DNA from: JBAZCI01 sp041671025
Lineage (GTDB): Bacteria; Patescibacteriota; Patescibacteriia; UBA10025
Length of the DNA: 59,311 nt
Direction of reading: 5' to 3'
Assembly (NCBI GenBank): GCA_041671025.1
Contig: JBAZCI010000003.1
Coordinates: 1 to 59,311, forward strand
Below the pieces are notes generated by a model. The model made no database searches and was not told where the DNA came from. It saw only the letters and a program-made list of their open reading frames with translations. Numbering within the stretch: position 1 is the first letter of the stretch; every line of letters starts with the position of its first letter. Both the position numbers and the translations under genes were made by a program. Shown here piece after piece: positions 36,328 through 44,448 of the stretch.

Positions 36328-37850
36328 ACGAATATCGCGTTTTAGCCGCACAGCCGGTGCGTCCCAGGAACCCTCATGATGAGTGGCTGGAAAAGGACTA
36401 TACCGGTTTTCCGCATACGATCTTTATGCAAGGCATACACGCCGGTGTTTTTCTTGCGTACAAACGCTATCCATTCGGGTTTCGCATAGCGTATAGTTAT
36501 TCGTTTATAAAACATGGTGAATCTCGGCTGGATTTTTTTTGGGATGCTCGCGAATTGAAGCGCGTACGGCAATATTTCATTGCCAAAAGCACCGTACGTT
36601 TGGATTTTTTTATGAAATTTTATCATGCGTGGAAGCGTGATCTCCTGGAGACCATTCGCGCGTATAATCGGGTGGAAAAAATCAACTGGCACTCTCTTTC
36701 TCATCAGGAATTATATGACACGTATCACCGGCTCTACTGGACAAATATGCGCCAGGGCGCGCATGGCTATCTCGCAGATTCTTTTTTGACGGCCGGTACG
36801 GACGATTGGCTTACGACATACATTAAGAAGCGGATTCCTGTAGAGATGCCTGCAGATCATGCTGTTGAGGTACTGACGGCAGCAACGATTCCGTCATATA
36901 CGAATGAAGCTGAGCAGGCGTTATGCCGATTAGTGCCTCTCGCAAAAAAATATAGAGGAACAAAAAAGTTATTTACTGCGTATGCAAAAAAACAGTCCCC
37001 GCTTTGGAAAAAACTCGTTAGGCATGCTCAACAGTGGTACTGGATTGAAAATAATTATTATGCCCGCGTCCTCACGCCGGACTATTTTGCTGGTCAATTG
37101 TATGATCTTGCGTTTAGTGAGCGCGGAGGTTCATTGGTAAAAAGGTTTCGGCGCAATACTGTACGAAAAAGGGTCTTACTCCGCCGTATCAATGATCGTG
37201 CGCTTGCCAATATTATTCGCATATCCGAACTCATGACGCATGTGCAGGATTACCGTAAAATGTCGCTTGTACGGTTTAGTCATTTTCTTCATTTGATATT
37301 CACGGAGGTTGGACGTCGATGGGACATACCCGAAGAGCACCTGCAGTACAGTATTGAGCCGGAAATGAAAGACATTTTTTTGCACGGTGCAATTGACAAG
37401 AAAAAAATCAGAGAACGCAAAAAGAAAAGCTTCTTTTTTGGTACGCCATTCGGGTATCATTTTTATCACGGGAAGGAAGTCAGTCGGTATGTTCGGGATG
37501 CAGACTTTATCCCGCCTACCAAAGGTATTCGTCAGATTCAGGGGACCTCAGCGAGCACTGGTATAGCGACAGGAAAAGTGCGTTTGGTCATGAACGCACA
37601 TGCACCCGGAAAATTTATGAAAGGCGACATTCTTGTAACCAACAACACAACTCCTGAATACGTCCCGCTCATGAAAAAAGCCGGCGCCATCGTTACGGAC
37701 CAAGGAGGAATCACCACACACGCGGCGATTGTCTCACGTGAATTAGGTATCCCGTGCGTCATCGGGACAAAGGTTGCAACAAAAGTTTTGAAAACGGGAG
37801 ATCGAGTTGAAGTGGATGCCCTCAGTGGGATCGTAAGAAAATTATCATGA
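36324..37850 (+). CDS. PU-10: PEP-utilising-enzyme swivel-domain protein
   Basis: 508 residues, start coupled to PU-9. Swivel domain: KGDILVTNNTTPEYVPLM, then TTHAAIVSRELGIPC with His466 and GDRVEVDALSGIVRKLS. Central blocks: QQWYWIENNYY (~236-246) and HVQDYRKM (~305-312), then FTEVGRRWDIPEEHLQYSIE. The N-terminal module matches PU-7 around YLADSFLTAGTDDW. No signal or membrane segment is present. The 3' end overlaps PU-11 by four bases. Confidence 0.87.
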   Translation: MNEYRVLAAQPVRPRNPHDEWLEKDYTGFPHTIFMQGIHAGVFLAYKRYPFGFRIAYSYSFIKHGESRLDFFWDARELKRVRQYFIAKSTVRLDFFMKFYHAWKRDLLETIRAYNRVEKINWHSLSHQELYDTYHRLYWTNMRQGAHGYLADSFLTAGTDDWLTTYIKKRIPVEMPADHAVEVLTAATIPSYTNEAEQALCRLVPLAKKYRGTKKLFTAYAKKQSPLWKKLVRHAQQWYWIENNYYARVLTPDYFAGQLYDLAFSERGGSLVKRFRRNTVRKRVLLRRINDRALANIIRISELMTHVQDYRKMSLVRFSHFLHLIFTEVGRRWDIPEEHLQYSIEPEMKDIFLHGAIDKKKIRERKKKSFFFGTPFGYHFYHGKEVSRYVRDADFIPPTKGIRQIQGTSASTGIATGKVRLVMNAHAPGKFMKGDILVTNNTTPEYVPLMKKAGAIVTDQGGITTHAAIVSRELGIPCVIGTKVATKVLKTGDRVEVDALSGIVRKLS

Positions 37851-39208
37851 GAGTTACATCCAAGAATATATTTCAGTTGCGCTGGAAGTACGTTATGTCT
37901 CGAAATCTGTCGATTTGGCACGATGAGCTATGCATGAAATTTGGGACACAGGGTATGCACCTTTTTAAACTCCCAGGATTTTTTAAGGTAAAAGTTCATC
38001 GAGGTTTCCACTCCGATTTTTACTGGTTGGAAGAAGGAGCGTATTCGCGGCAACAATTTATTGAGGTTCTAAGGACTAAACTAAACACACCAAGCTATCT
38101 TTCTTTTTTAAAAACAACATATCTGACCAGCGGGAATCAGCTTTTGTACTTGGCCAAAAAAATTCGTTCAGACGTGGGTACGCTGAAAAGGTTTTTGAGA
38201 TGGTATGGAGTATGCCAGAGTTTGCTAGACATCACTGCAATAAGTAGCAAGGTAATTACCGATGAAATAGTGAGGCTATTGCCGAGGGAAAGCAACCGCC
38301 TTGCTTTAATCAGTTATTACGGTCAGCCTCGACAACTTTCACCTATACAAAGGCTAGAAAGAGAATTGGCTACGTTTTCAAAAAACAAGACACATGTTAA
38401 CAAAAATGCCGTACGACTTTGGAAAAGATACTGTTGGATTCCGATTAATTTTGTCGGCGAGCCTTGGGACGTTCACTATTTCGTTCAGCGGCTTCGCACA
38501 TATCGATCTGCTCCAGCGCATCATCCTGTTAAACCGAAGCAGCACATTTCCCCCGAAATCCGGGATCAACTTCGGCTCCTTTCCCTTGTCACCTATCTCA
38601 ATGAATACCGTAAAGCCGTATTTACTCAAGCCAATTATATAATAAGACCGGTGTTTGATGAACTCGCAAAAGCGCATGGTTTAGCTGGTTGGCAAGATAT
38701 GAATCTACTTACTTCCGATGAAATTATTGATTTAGCAAGAGGGCGCCATCAATATCAGCGACCGCTTATTGCACAGCGTTGCGGTCTACTTATGGTTTAT
38801 AATGACACCCTAGACTCTGTGCGGTTGGAATACGGGAGGGTGGTTAAAAAATTTGAATCACAATTTCAAGAGAAAATTCAAGGGCAAAAATATGTCCAGG
38901 GTTTAAGTGCTCGCGTTGGCCTTGTTCGCGGGACTGTCAGAATAGTTCTTGATCAAAACGATTTTTCCAAGTTCAAGCGAGGGGATATTCTCGTAGCCAA
39001 AATGACTTCTACTGATTTTGCACCTATCATGCGGAAAGCTGCTGCGTTTGTTACTGACGAAGGCGGGTTAGCTTCGCATGCCGCTATTCTTGCACGCGAA
39101 TACAATATTCCCTGCATAGTAGGCACGAGAATAGGAACAAGAGTTTTTAAATCTGGCGACCGTGTCGAAGTGAATGCCAACAAAGGAATTATTAAAAAAC
39201 TGACATGA
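37847..39208 (+). CDS. PU-11: PEP-utilising-enzyme swivel-domain protein
   Basis: 453 residues, start coupled to PU-10. Swivel domain: KRGDILVAKMTSTDFAPIM, then ASHAAILAREYNIPC with His411 and GDRVEVNANKGIIKKLT. Central blocks: KRYCWIPINFVGEPWDVHYF (~193-212), which closely follows the Y-G-W...P-Y/W pattern of stand-alone PEP-utiliser proteins, and LNEYRKAV (~251), then FDELAKAHGLAGWQDMNLLT. Compared with its neighbours the DNA is somewhat richer in A and T in the first half. The 3' end overlaps the HAD gene by four bases, repeating the PU-then-HAD order seen at PU-1. Confidence 0.87.
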   Translation: MRVTSKNIFQLRWKYVMSRNLSIWHDELCMKFGTQGMHLFKLPGFFKVKVHRGFHSDFYWLEEGAYSRQQFIEVLRTKLNTPSYLSFLKTTYLTSGNQLLYLAKKIRSDVGTLKRFLRWYGVCQSLLDITAISSKVITDEIVRLLPRESNRLALISYYGQPRQLSPIQRLERELATFSKNKTHVNKNAVRLWKRYCWIPINFVGEPWDVHYFVQRLRTYRSAPAHHPVKPKQHISPEIRDQLRLLSLVTYLNEYRKAVFTQANYIIRPVFDELAKAHGLAGWQDMNLLTSDEIIDLARGRHQYQRPLIAQRCGLLMVYNDTLDSVRLEYGRVVKKFESQFQEKIQGQKYVQGLSARVGLVRGTVRIVLDQNDFSKFKRGDILVAKMTSTDFAPIMRKAAAFVTDEGGLASHAAILAREYNIPCIVGTRIGTRVFKSGDRVEVNANKGIIKKLT

Positions 39209-39816
39209 TTGATACGATTATCTTTGACTGGGCGGGAGTAGTATCGGATAATATACGCCAGGTGTACGCCGTTTCTATGATGATTTTTAAGACGCACGGA
39301 GTTCCACTGCTGACGCTCGAACAATATCTTCATGAGTTCGAGGCACCGTATATGAATTTTTATTGGAAATTTATCCCGGGATGCTCTAAGGCAGAGCAGG
39401 ATAAGCAATTTGCTGAAGAAATAGTAAAGCAACCGCCGTCAGTCGCATTTCCCGGCATCGTTGATGAAATACATCGATTGCACGTTGCCGGCAAAAGGTT
39501 ATATGTACTTAGTGCAGACGGGGAAGCTACGATTTTTGCGGAAACGGAGAGATTCGGTGTCCGGCATCTGTTTTCCGAGATTGCCTACGGTATCCACGAT
39601 AAAATGAAGGAAATTGCTCCTATGGTCAAAAGACATGGCATCAATCCTGAAACAAGCTGTATCATCGGCGACACGGTTCATGAAATTGATACCGGCAGAT
39701 CCGTGGGGATGAAAACGGCGGCGGTCACTTGGGGATTTACGGATGAAAAGCGATTGTCTGCGGCAAAACCAGATTACCTCTTTCATACAGTTTCAGATTT
39801 ACATCAACTGCTCTGA
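39205..39816 (+). CDS. HAD-superfamily hydrolase, phosphatase-like
   Basis: A 203-residue HAD phosphatase. IIFDWAGVVSD is motif I in the FDWAG form, followed by a helical cap; YVLSADGEATIF is motif II, YGIHDKMKEIAPMV carries the motif III Lys and CIIGDTVHEIDTGRS is motif IV. The overall plan is that of phosphoglycolate-phosphatase or phosphonatase relatives; the substrate is unknown. The ATG overlaps the PU-11 stop by four bases and the stop shares one base with the next start, so three genes are translated as a coupled set. Confidence 0.87.
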   Translation: MIDTIIFDWAGVVSDNIRQVYAVSMMIFKTHGVPLLTLEQYLHEFEAPYMNFYWKFIPGCSKAEQDKQFAEEIVKQPPSVAFPGIVDEIHRLHVAGKRLYVLSADGEATIFAETERFGVRHLFSEIAYGIHDKMKEIAPMVKRHGINPETSCIIGDTVHEIDTGRSVGMKTAAVTWGFTDEKRLSAAKPDYLFHTVSDLHQLL

Positions 39817-40403
39817 TGGCACTTTTGGCTGGACTGCAAAAAATCGATCGACTTGGCCTGCCTCATCCTATATGGGAGTTTGTTCGCAGTGCTGCAAAGC
39901 TTGAAACGTATAAAAAAACAAAAGCGTATGCCGGGTGGACGGTACGAACGGTTGAACTGAAAGGAAAACCCTGGAAAAGTATGTACGTTAATCATATTAC
40001 TGCATCGCAAGTGCCGGGCGCGGTTCGTCGTATTCAGCAACGGCAGGGCGGCGGTGCGATCATTGCCGTGTATCCGTCATGGTACTGGCGAAGAGGCGGC
40101 ACCATGCTTGTTGAAAAAAATCGTATTGTTGTGGAAACGGTTCGGGGGCATATTTCCGAATTAGTAAGAATGGGCGCGGTTGATGGGCGTTTTGAGTATA
40201 TGGGCGGGAAATGGTCGCAAATTGCCGGCAGGAAAAATGTATTGAGTGTAAGTCAGCAACGCCAGCTCAAGCAGGCAGCCAAAAAAATTACTATGAGAAA
40301 TATATTGCTTGAGTGGAGTTTTAGCACACAGAACAAGCTTATTTTTTACAGGCTCGATGATATGAAAACAGTCGGAAAATTGTTGTTACAGAAATACGGA
40401 TAG
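39816..40403 (+). CDS. Hypothetical protein at the end of the PU operon, possibly a reduced ATP-grasp relative
   Basis: A 195-residue protein that I do not firmly recognise. Its start (ATG 39816) shares one base with the HAD stop. The middle segment, GGGAIIAVYPSWYWRRGGTM and then RIVVETVRGHISELVRMG, loosely follows the pattern I-x-V-E-x-x-x-G-x-x-x-x-L-V-x-G found in the ATP-grasp domain of PEP synthases (the intact protein at 41911 has VIEAGWGQGESIVSGKITPD). The Arg-rich nucleotide motif V-R-S-S-A-T-A-E-D is absent. It could be a structural remnant, an acceptor protein or unrelated. No membrane segment. It is the last plus-strand gene of the island. Confidence 0.6.
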   Translation: MALLAGLQKIDRLGLPHPIWEFVRSAAKLETYKKTKAYAGWTVRTVELKGKPWKSMYVNHITASQVPGAVRRIQQRQGGGAIIAVYPSWYWRRGGTMLVEKNRIVVETVRGHISELVRMGAVDGRFEYMGGKWSQIAGRKNVLSVSQQRQLKQAAKKITMRNILLEWSFSTQNKLIFYRLDDMKTVGKLLLQKYG

Positions 40404-40412
40404 AAAAACGTT

Positions 40413-40447
40413 AATAAAAAAATGCCCCGCCTCAATTATGAAACGGG
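40413..40447 (-). terminator. Rho-independent terminator of the minus-strand histidine phosphatase
   Basis: Read on the minus strand, CCCCG...CGGGG forms a five-pair stem with a 14-base loop (40425-40447 region), followed by CATTTTTTTATT. It lies 25 bases beyond the stop of the gene at 40472 and also separates it from the convergent PU operon. Confidence 0.7.
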
Positions 40448-40471
40448 GTTGGCTTTGCGTGAGTGACGTGC

Positions 40472-41128
40472 TTACGCGATTGAAAGGTAGTTGCATTCTA
40501 CCAATTCTACTTTCAATTCGGTAGCGTCATCGAGCTTCAAAATGAGCTCAACGATCTGACCGGTTTTAATCGGCGGAACATTGTTGAGATGCGGGTCGCC
40601 TTTGAGTGTGGCAATCGTGACCTCCATCTTTGTCGCGGAATGAGAACCGACAAGCACGGATTCGCCGGCGTGTTCAGAGGCGATTTCGCTGAGTGCTCGT
40701 GCGCCCTCTTCACCTCTTTTCATGAACATCTCTGATTTGAAATCGGTGTCAGTTTCGATTAAGTGAAAAACGTACTCATGTACACTCATGCCTGCTTTTG
40801 TTGCTTCTTTTTTGAGCTCAGTGACACGTTCAGGTTCGCTGAACTCCATTGGCGCCAGTCGCCGGTCGATTTGCGTGTACTTGGCACATCCCATGCCGCA
40901 TTTTACGGCAAGGACGGCCGTAAGGCATCGATCAGCCGGTGAGCTATACGCTGATTCGACAGTAAGTCCGGCATTCTGGCAGGTCTGTCCAAGCCGAAAG
41001 AGTCGTTGTAAGCCTTCAGTAGAAGTGATGTCATTTGTGTGTTCCTCATGACGTAGGAACAGAATCCGACATTCACCAGGACTAAGTTCTCTGAATGCTC
41101 CGACTTTAATGATTTTTTGCGTAGACAT
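40472..41128 (-). CDS. Histidine phosphatase superfamily protein (SixA/PGM-like)
   Basis: A 218-residue member of the histidine phosphatase clan, the most typical of the three here. FLRHEEHTND holds the RH core, YSSPADRCLTA matches the family's S-S-P-x-x-R-x-x-x-T-A block and VGSHSATKMEVTIA supplies the second catalytic His. Its compact form is near that of small phosphatases such as SixA, which acts on phosphohistidine. The start is well marked: AAGGAG lies a few bases before the ATG at 41128, and a TTGACA promoter lies ~80 bases further up. It is transcribed against the PU operon, between it and the ATP-grasp gene. Confidence 0.88.
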   Translation of the reverse strand: MSTQKIIKVGAFRELSPGECRILFLRHEEHTNDITSTEGLQRLFRLGQTCQNAGLTVESAYSSPADRCLTAVLAVKCGMGCAKYTQIDRRLAPMEFSEPERVTELKKEATKAGMSVHEYVFHLIETDTDFKSEMFMKRGEEGARALSEIASEHAGESVLVGSHSATKMEVTIATLKGDPHLNNVPPIKTGQIVELILKLDDATELKVELVECNYLSIA

Positions 41129-41186
41129 GGTTTCTCCTTTCCTACGCTTGTAGATGAATACAATGTAATGAGCTTTTTAATAGCGT

Positions 41187-41215
41187 ATTCTGTCATGAAC
41201 GCTGTCGTTTGTCAA
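41187..41215 (-). promoter_or_regulatory. Promoter for the minus-strand histidine phosphatase gene
   Basis: On the minus strand TTGACA (41215-41210) and CAGAAT (41192-41187) are separated by 17 bases. A second TTGACA lies just upstream (TTGACATATTGACA), which could offer an alternative -35 or an operator-like direct repeat. The start codon follows about 60 bases after the -10. Confidence 0.6.
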
Positions 41216-41273
41216 TATGTCAACGGCCATGACAAAAAAACTCTTATCATGTAGAGATCTGGAAAAATTCTAT

Positions 41274-41525
41274 CTACCTTTTAAATGTAATACCGAGCTT
41301 GGGTGATGCCTTGTGTAAGAAGTTTTCTGTTCTCATCATCCGATGGTTGAGGATGGTTATCTCCGTATCTCGCATGCCTTTGTCTTTTAATACAGCATCA
41401 AGAGTGCTCTGTATCTTGTCGACTTTAATATCTAGTGCTTTTCCCTCTTCTCTCGTCCAAAAAACCTCTTTGTACACGTTGAGTTGGTAGTCTGTCAGTT
41501 TTTTGATGTCTTGAATATCTAACAT
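41274..41525 (-). CDS. Small hypothetical protein with coiled-coil character
   Basis: An 83-residue charged protein (MLDIQDIKKLTDYQLNVYKE at the start) with heptad-like spacing around residues 28-65, where IKVDKIQSTLDAVL is followed by ITILNHRMM. No Cys, signal or membrane segment. The motif is typical of small dimeric helical proteins, and nothing points to a function. A GGGAGG stretch a short way upstream, on the opposite strand, is not its ribosome-binding site. It is divergent from the ATP-grasp gene, with a 385-base gap between. Confidence 0.5.
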   Translation of the reverse strand: MLDIQDIKKLTDYQLNVYKEVFWTREEGKALDIKVDKIQSTLDAVLKDKGMRDTEITILNHRMMRTENFLHKASPKLGITFKR

Positions 41526-41910
41526 AGCCTATGTAAGTGTTGGGAGGATAGTATACTGCGATGAAGGTTATCGTTCAATGGAGAAATCCACAACCATTTC
41601 AGGCTTCTTAACCGACGGCGCTTTACCGTGCATGTAGATTATCAATGAAATCATAATACACGGGATCCACGGGTTCTTGCGCCTTAGGTGGTCCATGGAT
41701 GACCTTGGGCACGGGAGATGTGCCATGAAGGCGTAAAGCGATGAGATCTTATGGCTATAAAGCTCTACAGCTTTACGACGCTTGAACCTACGGACCCCTC
41801 CCTCAACCTACTACCCACTATTTACCGTCATTGCCCCTTTATTTTTTTCTCAATCTATGCTATAATATGCATACGTTTCTGATCATTTTTCTTAAAAAAT
41901 CTCCGCGATC
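41526..41910. other. Gene-poor gap of 385 bases
   Basis: No supported gene. The stretch holds one short inverted repeat (CGTAAAGC 41732-41739 and GCTTTACG 41770-41777), an open minus-strand frame of 52 codons at 41568-41726 without a ribosome-binding site, and the promoter of the ATP-grasp operon at its right end. It may contain remains of an older gene. Confidence 0.5.
41858..41866 (+). promoter_or_regulatory. Extended -10 promoter of the ATP-grasp/secretion operon
   Basis: TGCTATAAT at 41858-41866 is a perfect extended -10 element (TG-n-TATAAT). No convincing -35 is seen at 16-18 bases, as is usual for this promoter class. The ATG of the ATP-grasp gene lies 44 bases downstream, and no further promoter is evident before the tightly spaced genes up to 53083. 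Confidence 0.7.
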
Positions 41911-42894
41911 ATGAAAAAAAAGGGGGAAAAGAAACAAACAGGAAAATCAGCGCTACAGTACTCCGTTTTCTTCAAGAATATCAGTAAAAAGGATGTCGGA
42001 ATTGCGGGAGGAAAAGGAGCATCGCTCGGAGAAATGACAGGAGCGGGTATACCGGTACCGCCCGGTTTTGTGGTGACCGCTCAAGCATTTGAACGTTTTA
42101 TAGAAGAAACGGACATTGATATTGAAATCGACAAGTGGCTGCATAAGGTTAACCCAAAGGATATTTCGTCAATTGACCGTGCATCACATGAATTGCGTGA
42201 TGTGATTAAAAAGGCAGCATTTCCGAAAGATCTGGGAAAAGAATTTCTTGAATCGTTTGATACGCTTGGCGCAAAGTTAGTTGCGGTCCGCTCATCAGCA
42301 ACCGCGGAAGATTCTACTGTAGCATCGTGGGCGGGTGAACTGGAGAGCTATCTGTTCGTTGACCGCAAAAAGCTTCTCGTAACGATAAAAACCTGTTGGT
42401 CATCGTTATTTACCCCGCGGGCGATCTTTTACCGCTTTGAGAAAAAGATGCACAGGAAAAAAGTGTCAGTCGCGGTTGTCGTGCAAAAGATGGTTAATTC
42501 AGAAATTTCCGGCATTACTTTTACCGCTCATCCGGTGACTAAGGATCGCAACCAAATGGTTATCGAAGCCGGATGGGGACAGGGAGAGTCGATTGTTTCG
42601 GGGAAAATAACACCCGATACCTACATTTTTGACAAAAAGAAGAAAACTATTTTAGACGTCAATGTTTCATCGCAGAGCGAGATGATTGTGCGAAAAGGAG
42701 CAAGCGGCACGGTAACGGTTCGTGTGCCCGCGCGTATCGCGTCAAAGCAGAAATTGAACCCGGTACACATTAAGCGCATTGCGGAAATTTTTCAAAATAT
42801 CGAGCGGCATTATCGATCTCCTCAGGATATTGAATGGGCGATAGAAAAAGGAAACATATACATCGTTCAATCACGTCCGATCACCACACTTTAA
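41911..42894 (+). CDS. Stand-alone PEP synthase/PPDK-type ATP-grasp domain protein
   Basis: A 327-residue protein equal to the N-terminal nucleotide-binding domain of phosphoenolpyruvate synthase or pyruvate phosphate dikinase. It has the full set of marks: GGKGASLGEMTGAGIPVPPG, VAVRSSATAEDSTVASWAGE, VVQKMVNSEISGITFTAHPV, VIEAGWGQGESIVSGKITPD, PQDIEWAIEKGNIYIVQSRP and a final ITTL. Family knowledge: this domain uses ATP to phosphorylate the His of the swivelling domain. The chain ends just where the swivel would begin, and no PEP/pyruvate domain follows, so the partner must be another protein; the eleven PU proteins next door are the obvious candidates. It heads the secretion-like operon; the next gene starts six bases on. 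Domain identity is very sure, partner choice is inference. Confidence 0.93.
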   Translation: MKKKGEKKQTGKSALQYSVFFKNISKKDVGIAGGKGASLGEMTGAGIPVPPGFVVTAQAFERFIEETDIDIEIDKWLHKVNPKDISSIDRASHELRDVIKKAAFPKDLGKEFLESFDTLGAKLVAVRSSATAEDSTVASWAGELESYLFVDRKKLLVTIKTCWSSLFTPRAIFYRFEKKMHRKKVSVAVVVQKMVNSEISGITFTAHPVTKDRNQMVIEAGWGQGESIVSGKITPDTYIFDKKKKTILDVNVSSQSEMIVRKGASGTVTVRVPARIASKQKLNPVHIKRIAEIFQNIERHYRSPQDIEWAIEKGNIYIVQSRPITTL

Positions 42895-42900
42895 CTTACC

Positions 42901-44445
42901 ATGGCTGAATTATCCGCAGACCAATTACCAGAAGGTTTCATCATCCGTGCAAAGGACGGGAGATTTAAGGTTGTGCGCGGAGGTGTTTTTGTTGATGTAG
43001 GATCACAACGATCGCCTGTTTCTCCCGCGCCAATGGGTGCACCACAGCCGGCAGCTGAAAAAAAGCCCGTCGTCGCTCCTGAAATTTCCGATGTATCTGT
43101 GTCTGCACAAAAGTTTCAGACTGAGCACGTCGCTCCCGCTATCCCAGAACCACTCGCAGAGCGACCGGTGCCACTGCCCGTTACACCAAAAAAAATGGTC
43201 CCGCCTTCGCTTCCGCATGTCCAGCCGGCTATCGGTTTACAAAAAACACAGGTTTCTTCATCGCCAGTAACCCCACCCCGCTCAACTTTTTCTGAAGCAG
43301 CGATGTCGCCACGGCCGCCTATCGCCCAGCAGGGTGGTGCGTCAACCTATTTTGTTGAAGCGGAAGATGAGGAAGATATCTTGCATCACCGGAATAAAAT
43401 ATCGCACTTTAATACGCCTGAGCAGGTGATCAATATTGACGGCATTATTAAGGGTATTATCTCATCGAATCAGGTGCAATTCCCTGATGATGTGATGGAA
43501 AAACGGTTTATGCAGATTATCCGTTCGCATCTTATGGAAATGAGGAATGAGATGGAGACAGAAGAAGCGTTGACCCGCTCAGAAAAAATCGGTGGTATGG
43601 GGTATGAACCGTCGCTTGCCCGAAGGCTCATGGTTGATATTGAAAACACCGCCGCCCGTTTGCGTGAACAGGGCATCCTGACATCATTGCGATCCTCAAT
43701 TGCAAAAGCGGGTCCCTCGTCTGCTCCAGTCTATGCGCCAAAAATACCATTTCCTTCACCTCGTACTGCCGCGCCTGCGCGTCCTGCACCGGCGGTTGAA
43801 ACGGAACGCCTCGAACCTCGGGTTGGACCGGCACGCATGACAGATGCGGCTCAATTTGATGAAGCTCAACATACTCAGCAGGAAACGGTGACTCCTCCCC
43901 CAGTTCTGCAGAAAGGCAAAAGTACTGTCTCTGTCGTTGATCAGTCCCCGGCAACTCGACCGATATCTGTCTCAGTTCATCCGCCGACAGAGTCGGTGCA
44001 ATCTGTACAGCCGCAGTCTGTGCATGGAAACCCGGAGCAGAGCCCGTTGAAAATGCAACGGCCGTCTTCTCTTGAGCGTCCGGTGCTGTCAGATATCGTT
44101 AAAACTCCACAGGTTCGTAAAATGCTCGGACCCGTAGATGAACTTGCCGATTTAACTGTCACTGATTTTCGCAGATTGGGCAGTACGGTAGAAGAGTCGA
44201 AGAAACATGTCATTGAGAAGGTAGCTCTCCTTGAGGATGAATCGTATGCGATGCGGTCCGCGGGCATCAAAGCCTGGCGCCGCTCCCCCCTGTTTCAATT
44301 GTATATGGACATCGGCCGGCAAAGCATTGAAACCGGAAAAGCGGTAAGCGCGGTGGTAGCCGAACGTGCTGAGGCAAAGAAGGAAACAATCACCAGTGAT
44401 GAATTCGGTGCTATCGCAGATTTGAACCGGGTTCTTCAATATTAA
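42901..44445 (+). CDS. Proline-rich hypothetical protein of the secretion-like operon
   Basis: A 514-residue protein I do not recognise. An N-terminal ~35-residue module (LPEGFIIRAKDGRFKVVRGG) is followed by a long, probably disordered Pro/Ala/Ser/Val-rich region to ~150. A helical segment comes next (~170-265; VQFPDDVMEKRFMQIIRSHL), then a second Pro-rich stretch and a conserved-looking C-terminal helical region (~400-514; KMLGPVDELADLTVTDFRRL). No signal or membrane segment. It lies between the ATP-grasp gene and PrgI with gaps of six and three bases. A cytoplasmic scaffold or adaptor for the apparatus is conceivable, but only from position. Confidence 0.75.
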   Translation: MAELSADQLPEGFIIRAKDGRFKVVRGGVFVDVGSQRSPVSPAPMGAPQPAAEKKPVVAPEISDVSVSAQKFQTEHVAPAIPEPLAERPVPLPVTPKKMVPPSLPHVQPAIGLQKTQVSSSPVTPPRSTFSEAAMSPRPPIAQQGGASTYFVEAEDEEDILHHRNKISHFNTPEQVINIDGIIKGIISSNQVQFPDDVMEKRFMQIIRSHLMEMRNEMETEEALTRSEKIGGMGYEPSLARRLMVDIENTAARLREQGILTSLRSSIAKAGPSSAPVYAPKIPFPSPRTAAPARPAPAVETERLEPRVGPARMTDAAQFDEAQHTQQETVTPPPVLQKGKSTVSVVDQSPATRPISVSVHPPTESVQSVQPQSVHGNPEQSPLKMQRPSSLERPVLSDIVKTPQVRKMLGPVDELADLTVTDFRRLGSTVEESKKHVIEKVALLEDESYAMRSAGIKAWRRSPLFQLYMDIGRQSIETGKAVSAVVAERAEAKKETITSDEFGAIADLNRVLQY

Positions 44446-44448
44446 TAT

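Noticed and set aside
41568..41726. Minus-strand open frame of 52 codons with protein-like composition
   Set aside because: No ribosome-binding site, no family match, and a second frame over the same bases also looks open; it is more likely an old remnant or chance.
41911..42894. A complete phosphoenolpyruvate synthase gene
   Set aside because: The chain ends after the ATP-grasp domain, and the next frame is a Pro-rich protein, so swivel and PEP-binding domains are missing.
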